A stretch of 64,000 nt of DNA. It comes from Plazaster borealis. Lineage: Eukaryota > Echinodermata > Asteroidea > Forcipulatida > Labidiasteridae. Of this stretch, positions 38,101 through 47,299 are shown piece by piece (the first letter of the stretch is position 1; the number at the start of each line of letters is the position of its first letter). The notes under the pieces are model-generated. The model worked only from the letters and a program-made list of their open reading frames with translations. It did no database searches and was not told the DNA's origin. A program made the translations under genes and the position numbers. The stretch is from positions 11,422,773 through 11,486,772 of the forward strand of contig CM037467.1 of the NCBI GenBank assembly GCA_021014325.1, in the 5' to 3' direction.

Positions 38101-40087
38101 ACCACTAACCTGCTGTGCGCACCAGCCACATGTGTGATTAAGTAACCAACTAACTACTAACCAGCTGTGCACACCAGCCACATGTGGGATTAAGTAACCA
38201 ACTAACCACTAACCTGCTGTGCGCACCAGCCACATGTGGGATCAATGGCAGTACAGTCCCCGCAAGTCCTTCCTCCGGAGCATACATTATCTTCCAATTC
38301 CGACGGCTCTTTGGGTACTATTTCTGTTACTGTTTGATAAACAAATATTCAACATTCAAAGCATTATAGTATCTTTCAAATTATGAAGCCTGCACCAGGG
38401 CAATCCCGAGAGTCAATCTTGCGTTCATAGGCCCAATTTCATAAAGCTACTTAAAGGCACTGGACACTTTTGGTAATTACTCAACATTTATATTAGCATA
38501 ACAACATACTAGTAACGAGCAACGGAGAGCTGTTGAAAGTATAAAACATTGTGAGAAACGACTCCCTCTGAAGTAACGTAGTTTTTAAGAAAGAGGTAAT
38601 TTCTCACTAAAATATTTGAATCTGAAAAAGACGTCAGGCCAGAAGCCCTTTTCATGCATCTGAAAGCACACCAATTTATGCAACAAGGGTGTTTTTTCTT
38701 TCATTATTTTCTTGCAACTTCGATGTGACCCATTGAGCCAAAATGTTCACGTTTGTTATTTTATGCGTATGTTGGGATACACCAAGTGAGAATACTGGTC
38801 TTTGACAATTACTAAACGTGTCCAGTACATTTAAGCACAGAAAACAGCTGAGCATAACACATTTTTGCTTACCACAATTACCAGCCAAATAACCATTCAC
38901 GTGCATAACTGGTTTCCGGCTTTGTTTTGCTAAGCAGAAAATTGTAACATATCCCGGTTCTATAATATACACCAAAAAAGGAGGTCCGCATAAAATATTG
39001 GCGTAAAACAGTAATTGTTTTGGTTGAAAAAAAAGAGCCAAGCCAGATAGAATAGTAGAACGAACTTCCCCTTTTAATAATTATTGTTATGTCAAGTCTT
39101 TCGATATTCAAGGTCTTCTATTCGTTTGTCGCCACATCCAGATTGCGTAAAACAACGAAAAGGTTGTGTTTGTGTGGGCAGGTACGTATCCGCATTCGAG
39201 CCGTGGACCTACATAACAAAAGGTTGCTGTCATAAAGGAAACCATTGTGGTCCATGGCTGCTATCACAAAGAGTTGAACAAAGGAGGGTCCACGATTGCG
39301 GGTATCCACATAGTGTTTCAAGTCCCTACACTGTGTGGACCTCTTTTGTTCTCAGGACCACACTTTGTATGTAGTGCTGACCCACACACACACGTGTGTA
39401 AACACACACACGTCCACACTGTTTTTTTTTTACAGTGTCGAAGAACAGGATTTTCAATATCCATAGAGGGTATGTAACACAGAGCTGTGGTTTTTTTTTT
39501 TCTTCCTCTTCTCGGTGATTCTGTGCACGTGATTAGGCTGTATGACCAATCACAGCCTTTGTATTTGAAGGGCCAGTGCCGGATTGTCGGGTATCCGGAT
39601 ACCCGAATGTCTATGTCATTACCCGGTTCCATTTGATTGGTTCCATTTCCCTATAGACTTACTGTGAAAATGCCTATGTAACATTAGAAGAAATGAAATT
39701 CAACAATCACCGACCGAAACCGACCGAAACCGATCACCAAAATAAATTAAAAGGCTTTTAAAACTAAAATAAAATTCACCAAAAAAAATTAAAAGGCTTT
39801 TAAAACTAAAAAAACCCAAGCGATATGTATAATTAAAAAAACATGTATAATAATTAAAAAAAACAACGAGGAAGAGTTCGTTGACTAAGTGTGAAAACCG
39901 AGCTCCGTGATTTGTAGGCAAATAATATAAAACACTAACAAACTTACTGAAATGTTGAGATTTCTTCTTTGGTTTATTTGATTACAACTTGACTTGACTT
40001 ACCTTGTGAGCAACACTGTGTTGACAGAAGAACGAGTACTACAAAAGCGGAAAGCTGATATTGTCTTTCCCGAGTATGGCCACCCAT
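23122..40087 (-). CDS. Integrin beta subunit (complete, 23 coding exons, 830 aa)
   Basis: Single-pass adhesion receptor subunit that pairs with an alpha chain to bind matrix or cell ligands. Coding exons, 5' to 3': 40003-40087, 38214-38329, 36269-36376, 34720-34804, 33930-34061, 32977-33073, 32430-32514, 31405-31491, 31178-31261, 30671-30751, 29593-29688, 29275-29364, 28959-29146, 28286-28370, 27620-27780, 26945-27020, 26366-26447, 26036-26163, 25577-25669, 24963-25092, 24200-24322, 23636-23853, 23122-23184. All are GT-AG; the sum is 2493 bp with no internal stop. Order: signal peptide 1-28, PSI, hybrid, beta-I with [14 protein letters not shown] (D156, S158, S160; ADMIDAS D163/D164) and E252 in [10 protein letters not shown], four I-EGF modules, beta-tail, transmembrane about 762-784, then HDKREF and two NPxY motifs. 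Two junctions needed a choice by homology: exon 7 starts at TCTTTTAG (not 9 bp later), and exon 8 ends before GTAGGT. Which beta class it is cannot be told by eye. Confidence 0.97.
23636..23853 (-). CDS. Integrin beta exon 22: juxtamembrane, transmembrane helix and inner-membrane clasp
   Basis: Encodes a Gly-rich linker, the transmembrane segment from [16 protein letters not shown] onward, then [18 protein letters not shown]. The HDxREF element is the family's membrane-proximal clasp that contacts the alpha chain. The linker has four consecutive Gly. Confidence 0.95.
24200..25092 (-). CDS. Integrin beta exons 20-21: end of I-EGF4 and beta-tail domain
   Basis: Exon 20 (24963-25092) has [15 protein letters not shown] and [10 protein letters not shown]. 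Exon 21 (24200-24322) has [20 protein letters not shown] and ends in QQR. The pattern fits the beta-tail. Intron 20 holds two copies of a repeat with G-runs (24590-24700, 24740-24845) that also occurs at 2.4 kb. Confidence 0.9.
25577..27780 (-). CDS. Integrin beta exons 15-19: I-EGF modules
   Basis: Exons 27620-27780, 26945-27020, 26366-26447, 26036-26163 and 25577-25669 encode the Cys-rich stalk. Recognisable pieces are [56 protein letters not shown] and [11 protein letters not shown]. Spacing matches the four I-EGF repeats. Intron 15 (27021-27619) carries one CTCF-like 16-mer at 27088 and a SINE-like fragment at about 27395-27475. Confidence 0.95.
28571..28690 (+). mobile_element. SINE/tRNA-like fragment in integrin intron 13
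   Basis: A tRNA-like box B (GTTCGAATCCCACC) preceded by GGTGGTTGAGACGTTAAGAC. Intron location; no full tRNA fold is seen. Confidence 0.4.
30174..30364. mobile_element. MITE family B copy in integrin intron 10
   Basis: Ends GGCCCAATTTCATGGAGCTG and GCAGCTCTATAAAATTAAGC, about 190 bp, with the usual TGACTGGTATCCTGC interior. Confidence 0.75.
31178..34061 (-). CDS. Integrin beta exons 5-9: MIDAS and ligand-binding half of the beta-I domain
   Basis: Exon 5 encodes [18 protein letters not shown], exon 6 [15 protein letters not shown], exon 7 the specificity loop [12 protein letters not shown], exon 8 [16 protein letters not shown] and exon 9 [18 protein letters not shown]. All metal-site residues visible in the family are present. 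The specificity-loop disulphide encloses only two residues (C-TD-C), shorter than the six of human beta-3, so ligand choice may differ. Confidence 0.95.
31702..31813. mobile_element. hAT-like foldback MITE in integrin intron 7
   Basis: Inverted termini TAGGCCTGGGCGACT and its complement AGTCGCCCAGGCCTA, with CGACTAGT motifs inside. The TIR style (TAGGnCTGGGCGA) is known from hAT-derived MITEs. Confidence 0.65.
32195..32394. repeat. Inverted-repeat element with CTCF-like termini in integrin intron 7
   Basis: CTAGGTGGCAGCAGAT at 32204-32219 faces GTCTGCTGCCACCTAG at 32371-32386. The outer flanks GGGACA and GCGTCCC continue the inverted repeat. Confidence 0.7.
34085..34570 (+). repeat. 78-bp minisatellite in integrin intron 4 (acceptor-like units)
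   Basis: Six units start at 34099, 34177, 34256, 34334, 34413 and 34490; units 1-3 and 4-6 form two higher-order copies of about 235 bp. Several units read CTTTACAG followed by TGAAAA on the minus strand, resembling the real exon 5 acceptor at 34062 (CTTTACAG, then GTGAAAG). The array fills most of the 658-bp intron. Confidence 0.85.
34960..35175 (-). mobile_element. tRNA-derived SINE in integrin intron 3
   Basis: On the minus strand it begins CGTGTCGTGGCCGAGCGGTT, has GGGTTCGAGTTC (box B), and continues into a body with GTGTACTGGGATCGG, common in invertebrate SINE cores. Confidence 0.7.
35218..35600. mobile_element. MITE family A copy 3 (variant subfamily) in integrin intron 3
   Basis: TTAA-bounded with ends AAAGGGTCTGTACACGTTTG and its near-complement. 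An internal hairpin around 35385-35415 (GAAGTGTTTCTG.. ACGTTTCTGAG) is shared with the copies at 42.4, 44.0 and 45.0 kb. Confidence 0.8.
36527..36877 (+). repeat. 33-bp minisatellite in integrin intron 2
   Basis: About eleven units of the type AAACACTATGTCCATGACTA then AAATGTAAATA. Spacing is 32-34 bp. Unrelated in sequence to the other two arrays in this gene. Confidence 0.9.
37865..38248 (+). repeat. 52-bp minisatellite containing the integrin exon 2 end and splice donor
   Basis: Eight units at exact 52-bp steps (37865, 37917, 37969, 38021, 38073, 38125, 38177, 38229). The last is the true exon 2 end. On the minus strand each unit holds TGTGGCTGGTGCGCACAGCA(G) followed by the donor GTTAGT or a close variant. 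Seven extra donors thus lie downstream in intron 2. Reading on past the first donor meets TAG at the fourth codon, so any downstream donor would put a stop in the message. Confidence 0.95.
38214..38329 (-). CDS. Integrin beta exon 2: PSI domain
   Basis: Encodes [20 protein letters not shown] then CAQQ, the PSI CxxC...PxCxWC pattern. The last 30 or so bases of the exon, its donor and the next 20 intron bases are repeated seven more times downstream in intron 2 (see the 52-bp minisatellite). Confidence 0.95.
38429..38975. mobile_element. MITE family B copy split by family A copy 4
   Basis: The left part ends GCTAC at 38450 and the right part resumes GCACAGAAAAC at 38835, with family A in between. 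Joined, they read as one ordinary family B element. Lies in integrin intron 1. Confidence 0.8.
38451..38834. mobile_element. MITE family A copy 4, nested in family B
   Basis: TTAA at both edges and ends AAAGGCACTGGACACTTTTG and complement. The host family B consensus has a single TTAA at this spot, so TTAA is the duplicated target. Confidence 0.85.
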
Positions 40088-40119
40088 ATTTAGGACTCCA
40101 AACTTCTTTTGCCAATGTT
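40003..40119 (-). CDS. Integrin beta exon 1: 5' UTR acceptor, start codon and signal peptide
   Basis: ATG at 40087 opens a signal peptide: polar [11 protein letters not shown], hydrophobic [13 protein letters not shown], then CCSQ near the cleavage region. CDS is 40003-40087. Directly upstream on the minus strand, a pyrimidine-rich tract ending in GTCTGACAG at 40120-40128 looks like a splice acceptor, so 40088-40119 would be 5' UTR and a non-coding exon should lie at higher coordinates. Confidence 0.8.
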
Positions 40120-41131
40120 CTGTCAGACAAATCAACAAAACAAAACCAGGAAATAAATCAGTGAAAACGTTTTTCACTTTTACCTGTATATTTACCTTTG
40201 GAGTAGAAATACGTACTGTCGTATTTGCCCGAACCCCCGATATACCGTACAACTCGTTTTTTTTTGCACCATTTGGACACAATCCCATCCGCTAGAGCAC
40301 GACATTATTTTAAGTATTCATAAGTTGTTTATACTCGACGTAACATTTTCTTGAATACGGGTATTGTGTTTTCCTCACATAATGTCTCTTTTGTACTATG
40401 GACAAATTTGTTGAGAATTAGTTTATTCTTGAAGAATTAGAAAGAAAAACAATGGTTCGGGTTTTTTTCAACAGACTTCCTGAAAGTTGTTTCAAAGAGG
40501 CATTTTCTTTTAACTTTTTTTGTTAAAGAGATTTTATTTAATTTCTTTAATTAGTTATAATTCTTAGATAGTTTATGTAATTATATGCAGTCTATATTTA
40601 GGTAATATAACAGAAAGTTCCTAATGATTAATTTATTCCTGGGCATGTTTACTGTCATGACTCCGGCTTAGGCTCCGTCGTCCTGTTTGAAGTTCCGTAC
40701 AGAATATGGTACGTTTTCAGTGACTGACAGGGCCCCCCCAAGCCGGAGCCAAAGCCGTAGCCAAAGCCGGAGCCAAAGCCGGAGCCAAAGCCGTAGCCAA
40801 AGCCGGAGCCAAAGCCGTGAGTTTAAAAAGGGCCATCATGTATTATTCACAAAGGCCAAAGATGACACTTTACACGTATGCATAACAGCACGGGGATACT
40901 CAGAATGCTCCTCGAAAGCATGTTCAACGGGATGTTTGTACACATTCAAGAGAGACAAATACAAAGTAAGGACGGTCAAATCACCGTCAGAATAATGCTG
41001 GATTTGTACAAGTTTTATACCATTGAAAAGCCCATCTCAAGGTCTCTCTTCTCGTCCTAGTTTCGTTTCTGTGACGATTTTGTAGGCGAGGCGAGCGGCC
41101 AGGAAGTATAGTTACTATACCACCACCAAAT
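40120..41131. other. Upstream flank of the integrin gene
   Basis: AT-rich, no gene seen. At 40739-40818 a 12-bp minisatellite (AGCCGGAGCCAA-type units, about seven) lies inside a diffuse repeat also seen near 2.2 kb. If translated it would give Arg-Ser-Gln repeats, but there is no gene context. Confidence 0.5.
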
Positions 41132-41505
41132 TAAAGCAGGGTATACTTTTGGTAATTGTCAAAGACCATGAAGTATCCTCACTTGCTGTATCCCAAACAT
41201 ACGAATATAATAGCAAACCTGTGAAAACTTGGGCTCACTTAGTCATAAAAGTTGCAAGAAAGTAATGAAAGAAAAAACACCCTTGTTGCATAGAACTGTG
41301 TACTTTCAGATGCCTTAGAAAGGCTTCATGCCTGAAGACTTTCTCAGATTCAAATTGTTGGGTAAAAAATCACCTCTTTCTCTAAAACTACATTGCTTCA
41401 AAGGGGTCGTTTCTAACAATGTTTTATAAAATCAACTGCGCTCCAGTGCTCTTTACCAAGTAAGTTGTTATGGTTTTTGTTTTTATACTTGTGGAGTAAT
41501 TACCA
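41132..41505. mobile_element. MITE family A, degraded copy
   Basis: Reverse orientation relative to copy 2, with ends TTAAAGCAGGGTATACTTTT and GTAATTACCAG. The interior shares TTGCAAGAAA and CTTTCTCAGATTCAAA. Confidence 0.6.
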
Positions 41506-42355
41506 GAAAAAAAAACACACTGGTTCACTTTAAAGACTCACGTTTGGGCCAAGAATGCAACCAGTTACGTGGAGGCGTTGTCCGTGACAGCTTCCCCCCA
41601 AAAACCGAGCGACCGGGAAAGGGCGTGTTTCCACCGTGGGCTAAAAAACACCGGACGGCCAGGTTAAAGGAAGACCCCACTTATACCTCATTATTGACAA
41701 TACATTGTATTATAATGAGCTAATGCCGGTGTGACACAGAAAGCAGTGCCAATAACTTAGACTTAGCTGTTTATAATACCTGTGACCAGGGAACGATTTC
41801 GTCCAGTAATTTTGAATATCAAAATATTTTAAGACTGAACATGTTTTGTGCACACTGAATGCTAATATTGGGGAGCAAATGATGATTTTTTAGGAGCAAC
41901 TGATACATTTTGTGTAGCATTTTGCTATGATATACCAGGCATGATATTCTTCTTAATTTAATCTTATTTCCGATGTTGTGCCCTTTAGGCAATATACTAC
42001 ACTGTCGTAATGGTAAATTTAACATGTGTGAATTCAAAAGTTATAACAGTTGGACACATTTTGAGATGTGCCCCTTTTTGTATAATATAAAAGTTGATAA
42101 CAATCAGATAGTGCGATCTCCATAAAAAAGATTGTACGTTTTCTTCCATTGAGCTGTGTACACAAATCGTGCCTGCAGTGACGTCACAGGTCACATGGTC
42201 TATACAAAAACGCTTTCATCTGCGTCTATAACGTATCCACGAAGACGAGTTTAGTAATAAAGTACATTAGTTGGTGTGCTGTTTTGTAACTCCTTTTTTT
42301 ATCGATGATGTACTTTCACTCAACATGCCCTTAATTTCAAAGTAGAGCTTTGGCG

Positions 42356-42745
42356 TTAAAGGCATCGCACACGTTTGGTAATGACTCTGATAAAATGGCA
42401 ATAAATGCTTACTTGGTAAGAGGTACAACAGTATAATATAATGCATTTTGAGAAACTTTTCACTTCGAAGTACTGCAGTTATGGAAAAATATGTCACTTT
42501 TTATCCCCGAAAACATTTGAATCTGAGAAGCGTTATACGCGTAACGCTTCTCAGAGTGTGTATTCCAATGCAGATTTTTCTTCCTGCATGGACATTAACC
42601 GCTCAAAATTTTCGGCAATATCTCAAAAACGCTTTTGAAATTAAATTTGCAAAGGTTAGTCTTACGGTATGTGCCTATATCTACAACTATATAGGTTTTA
42701 AACAAACAATAGGCTCCAATTACCAAACGTATACAATGCCTTCAA
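42356..42745. mobile_element. MITE family A copy (variant subfamily)
   Basis: Ends TTAAAGGCATCGCACACGTT and ACGTATACAATGCCTTCAA. Central perfect hairpin GAAGCGTTATACGCGTAACG then CTTC. Confidence 0.75.
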
Positions 42746-43213
42746 CGTGTGCGCCATTTTAATTAAAAACCGGAAAATTACCCACAAAACTGACAGGAAC
42801 GTTGTCAGACTGTGACAAAGATTATTCTAGTCACACTCGGCAGACTTCCCCAAAAAACAATTAGTAAAACAAGTTTATACAACGAAAACTAACACCAATG
42901 TTTTTCGATTGCATCCTGTTAAGCTACTGGTTGTAAATTACAGAACAAGGAAACAGGTAGTCCACGGGAAGTCGATATAACAGATCACACTGGTAACTAG
43001 AGTCAGGTATATAGGTGCATGATAGGTGTTGTATTATGTTTAGGTTAGGGTATGTTTAACGTTATAACTCCCTGCCCCCGTCTTAAAAACAAGAAATGTT
43101 GGGACAAATTTGAAAACAACTTGTAATCTGTTCTATTTTTCATTTTCCCCTCGTATAGACATTTATCTTGTTGGAACTATAATTCCTATAGTTTTAACTG
43201 GGCTGTCATCTGG

Positions 43214-43740
43214 GCCCAATTTCATAGATCTGCTTACATAATGGTGTGGACTGTGTACAACATTGGTAATTGCCAAAGACCTGTATCCAAACTCGATGTG
43301 ACCCAACATACATGAAATAACAAGCTAAATCGGTCTTCGGAGTCATGAGAAAACAGTGAAAAACCCCCTTATGTGTTTTAAATTTTTTTCAAACATCGGA
43401 ATTTATCCTGCAGGATAAATACTATTATTTTACTCATTTCGTAAAAACTATGGCATTTCAAGCAAAACTATTTAAAGGGAAGTTTTCCACCATGACCATC
43501 TTTATACCATGTAAGTTATGTGCAAATCTGTGAGCATTTATATTTTCATTCTTACCAATGTTGTACACACCCTTCAAGCAGATTGCTTAACAGTTTACTG
43601 CTAAGCAAAAATAAGCAGGATACCAGTCACAGGTGTATAAATGTGACATGGTATTTTAGCTGGTATTAGCGTTGTTCTTGATAAGCATAATATTTTTGTG
43701 CTTAGCTACACTCTTTGTGCTGAAATTAGGCCCATTTTGC
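43214..43740. mobile_element. MITE family B copy split by element D
   Basis: Starts GGGCCCAATTTCATAGATCT, is interrupted at about 43238, resumes at about 43580 with GCAGATTGCTTAACAG and ends GAAATTAGGCCC. Confidence 0.7.
43238..43579. mobile_element. MITE family D, nested in family B
   Basis: Inverted ends GGTGTGGACTGTGTACAACA (then TTGGTAA) and TTACCAATGTTGTACACACC. It occupies the TTAA of the host, now mutated on both sides. Half of a second copy is at 60843-60960. Confidence 0.65.
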
Positions 43741-43975
43741 AACAAGATCTAAAATATGCACACTAAATTGCATTTGCATGACTTCTTATTAATAAATAAT
43801 TTGATTGGAAACATGCATGAATGTGCTGTTTCGCCTTTCAGTATCACTACTACATATTGATGGCTCTACATTTATTGTTAAAAAAAAAAAAAAAAACACA
43901 CAAAAACCAAGCCAACCAAATATAAAATGTACACATAAGGACAACTCTTTCTTCAAACAACACATTGTCAATAAA

Positions 43976-44320
43976 TTAAAGGGTAAGTAAACCTTTGGTT
44001 TTGAGAACCGTTCGATTGTTTAAAAATTCAATTTCAAAAAGGTGGTCGCGTTTTTGAGATATCGCCGAAAATCCGGAGCGGTTATGTTCACGCAGGAAGA
44101 ATAATCCGTAATTGGAATACACAATCTGAGAAACGTTACTGACAGTAGATTCAAATTTTGGGGGATAAAAACTTTTATCTTTTTCCATAACCACATTACT
44201 TCGAAGTGAAATGATTCTTAAAATGCTTTATACTTTCGAAAGCTGCTGTACTTCAAACCAAGTAGGTTTTTATTTCCATTGGTTTTAAGAGTGATTACCA
44301 AATGTATACCTTCCCTTTAA
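43976..44320. mobile_element. MITE family A copy (variant subfamily)
   Basis: TTAA-bounded, ends TTAAAGGGTAAGTAAACCTT and AATGTATACCTTCCCTTTAA. Shares the interior with copies at 35.2 and 45.0 kb in reverse. Confidence 0.7.
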
Positions 44321-44970
44321 AATCGTGCACGTGTGTAAACCGTGCAGCCCAAAACTCCATAGGCGTGGTGGTTAGCGCTTTGACATACACTACAACAAAA
44401 CAAAATTGAGGATAATTTTTTAATACCATTTGGAAACCCCCCTCATCCGTCAAGTTGGTTCCGCTCCGGCTTTATCTGGCTCAACTTGAAAGCCCCTTTG
44501 TCCACCCAAAGTACGGTTTCAAAAACAACTCAAGGGTACCCAATCCGGAACAAGGGGCCCGAGCCGAGATTTGTCAAAGGCTCCCAGGTAGAGATTTTAA
44601 CATGGGATAAGTTTTTGTACACGGCAATGTTGATAACGCGTGAACCACACACACACAAAAACAACCTCAAAGCCGTTTGGAATGGTCAATTTTCTCTAAG
44701 TATGTCTGCAACGATAATTGGTTAATTCCCTCAAAGTGATAAAGGAACTTTCTATTATATAATAACCTTGCGCAGGAAGGCAACCATTTTCGCATAAGCT
44801 GTCATGGCGTCAGATAAAGCGGGGGGGGGGGGTGGGGGGGGGGGTCGCCGTCATATTATCATACCGATACTTCCGGTATTATGACGATGACCCCTAATAT
44901 ACTATCCTTTTGCTTTAAAGCCCCTATGGATTGTTATCAAACGCTCCACGGCTATTTTAAGAGCTTATTG

Positions 44971-45312
44971 TTAAAGGGTCTGTATACGTTTGGTAATGAT
45001 TCTGAAAATTAATGGCAATAAAAACTTACTTGGTAAAGAAGTACAGCAGCTTTGGATAGTATAATGCATTTTCAGAAACTGTTCACTTCGAAGTACTGCG
45101 GTTATGGAAAAAGATATCAGTTTTTATCCCAACAAATTTGAATCTAAGAAGCGTTACTGCAGTAACCGCTCCAGATTTTTGGCAATATCTCAAAAACGCT
45201 ACCACCTTTTGAAATGAAATTTTTACAGGTTAGTTTTATGGTGTATATCTACGAAATGATTGAAACAAACAGTGGGTTCCAATTACCAAACGTATATATA
45301 CAATCCCTTTAA
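44971..45312. mobile_element. MITE family A copy (variant subfamily)
   Basis: TTAA-bounded, ends AAAGGGTCTGTATACGTTTG and its complement with an added TATA. Very close to copy 3. Confidence 0.8.
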
Positions 45313-45421
45313 TTGAGAAAAGTATTTATTACGTGTTGTGAAACAATACCATTCTCTCTGTGAGGATTTCAACCCAGTTTATTTCAAGAAACAAACACAC
45401 AGTGAGTTTGAATACACCATT

Positions 45422-46716
45422 CATTGAAAACAAGTTTGAATATTTAAAATATTTAAAATATTTAAAATATTTAAAATATAGTAATATTCTATTGTCCGTA
45501 TAGTAAAAAAAGAAAAAAAGAAAGAAATTTGAGCTTGCATCAAAACTTTTCATTGAAAACAAGTTTGAATATTTAAAATATTTAAAATATTTAAAATATA
45601 GTAATATTCTATTGTCCGTATAGTAAAAACGAAAACAAACAGAATTGAGCTTGCATCAAAACTTTTCATTGAAAACAAGTTTGAATATTTAAAATATTTA
45701 AAATATTTAAAATATAGTAATATTTTATTGTCCGTATAGTAAAAACGAAAAAAAAGAAGAATTGAGCTTGCATCAAAACTGTTTATTGAAAACAAGTTTG
45801 AATATTTAAAATATTTAAAATATTTAAAATATTTAAAATATAGTAATTTTTTATTGTCCGTATAGTAAAAACGAAAAAAAAGAAGAATTGAGCTTGCATC
45901 AAAACTTTTCATTGAAAACAAGTTTGAATATTTAAAATATTTAAAATATTTAAAATTTAGTAATATTCTATTGTCCGTATAGTAAAACGAAAACAAAAAG
46001 AATTGAGCTTGCATCAAAACTTTTCATTGAAAACAAGTTTGAATATTTAAAATATTTAAAATATTTAAAATTTAGTAATATTCTATTGTCCGTATATAGT
46101 AAAACGAAAACAAAAAGAATTGAGCTTGCATCAAACTTTTCATTGAAAACAAGTTTGAATATTTAAAACATTTAAAATATTTAAAATATAGTAAAATCTT
46201 ATTGTCCGTAGTAAAAACGAAAAAAAATAAAAGAATTGAGCTTGCATCAAAACTTTTGATTGAAAACAAGTTTGAATATTTAAAATGTTTAAAATATTTA
46301 AAATAAAGTTAAATTATATTGTCCGTATAGTAAAAACGAAAAAAAAAAATTGAGCTTGCATCAAAACTTTTCATTGAAAACAAGTTTGAATATTTAAAAT
46401 ATTTAAAATATTTAAAATTTAGTAATATTCAATTGTCCGTATATAGTAAAACGAAAACAAAAAGAATTGAGCTTGCATCAAAACTTTTCATTGAAAACAA
46501 GTTTGAATATTTAAAACATTTAAAATATTTAAAATATAGTAAAATTTTATTGTCCGTAGTAAAAACGAAAAAAAATAAAAGAATTGAGCTTGCATCAAAA
46601 CTTTTGATTGAAAACAAGTTTGAATATTTGAAATATTTAAAATATTTAAAATATAGTAATATTCTATTGTCCGTATCGTAAAAACGAAAAAACAGAATTG
46701 AGTTTGCATTAAAACT
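45422..46716 (+). repeat. 117-bp satellite-like tandem array (11 units)
   Basis: Units begin CATTGAAAACAAGTTTGAAT at about 45422, 45551, 45667, 45783, 45910, 46026, 46141, 46258, 46372, 46489 and 46606. Each has three or four internal ATATTTAAAA decamers, then TTGTCCGTATAGTAAAA and TTGAGCTTGCATCAAAAC. Units at 46141-46371 are almost repeated at 46489-46716, a higher-order step. Long open frames on both strands here are by-products of the periodicity. Confidence 0.92.
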
Positions 46717-46936
46717 CCCGAGTCAGAAAAGACTCGGAGTTCGGGTCCAAGGGGTCATGACCTATTTCCGGGTCAGGATGACCCGGAAAGTGGTTAAGGA
46801 ATGGGATTTGAACCCGGATTCTGCGTAATTTTGACCCATTTCTGGGTAATATTGACATGGATTCCGTGTCATACTGACCCAGAAATGGGTCAGGCCCCAC
46901 GGTACCCGGATCCAGGTCAATTCTGACTCGGAATTG
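46717..46936. repeat. Inverted repeat with CCATTTCTGGGTCA motifs
   Basis: GACTCGGAGTTCGGGTCC at the left is mirrored by GGATCCAGGTCAATTCTGAC then TCGG at the right. The core CCAGAAATGGGTCAGG also occurs at 37.35 kb. Confidence 0.55.
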
Positions 46937-47299
46937 TTTAGAGGTGTATAGGCCCCTACGCTTGCTATATTTGGCATTTGGTTGGGATACAGTCTGTTAA
47001 GGGAACAATCTAATTAATGCTCTTTCTCGCAATCATTTTCGTGGTAAAGTTTACTCATTATAGAGTTAATTTAAAAAAAGAAATCGGTTTGTGCACCTGT
47101 GTTTTCTAATTCCAGGTATTACTGTATAGAGTTCGATGTTTTGATGAAGCCAAGGAGACCAAAACGTAAAAACAAAACAACAGAAAGGTGACGGATGTCC
47201 TGTCTACTTTGTTGACCAATGAATGAATAATGAAATGTCCCACAAACAGTGTAATGCAATGCCCATGAAGAAATACCGCTAAACTTATTCCCGTCCATT

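Noticed and set aside
37865..38248. CRISPR-like array (regular 52-bp spacing).
   Set aside because: No unique spacers between repeats: the whole unit repeats, and it sits in an animal intron.
40687..40995. Arg-Ser-Gln repeat frame that looks like an SR protein.
   Set aside because: Produced by a 12-bp minisatellite inside a dispersed repeat, with no flanking exons.
45329..46709. Several long open frames with FKYFKYFKY repeats.
   Set aside because: They are the translation of the 117-bp tandem repeat; the repeat periodicity alone explains them.
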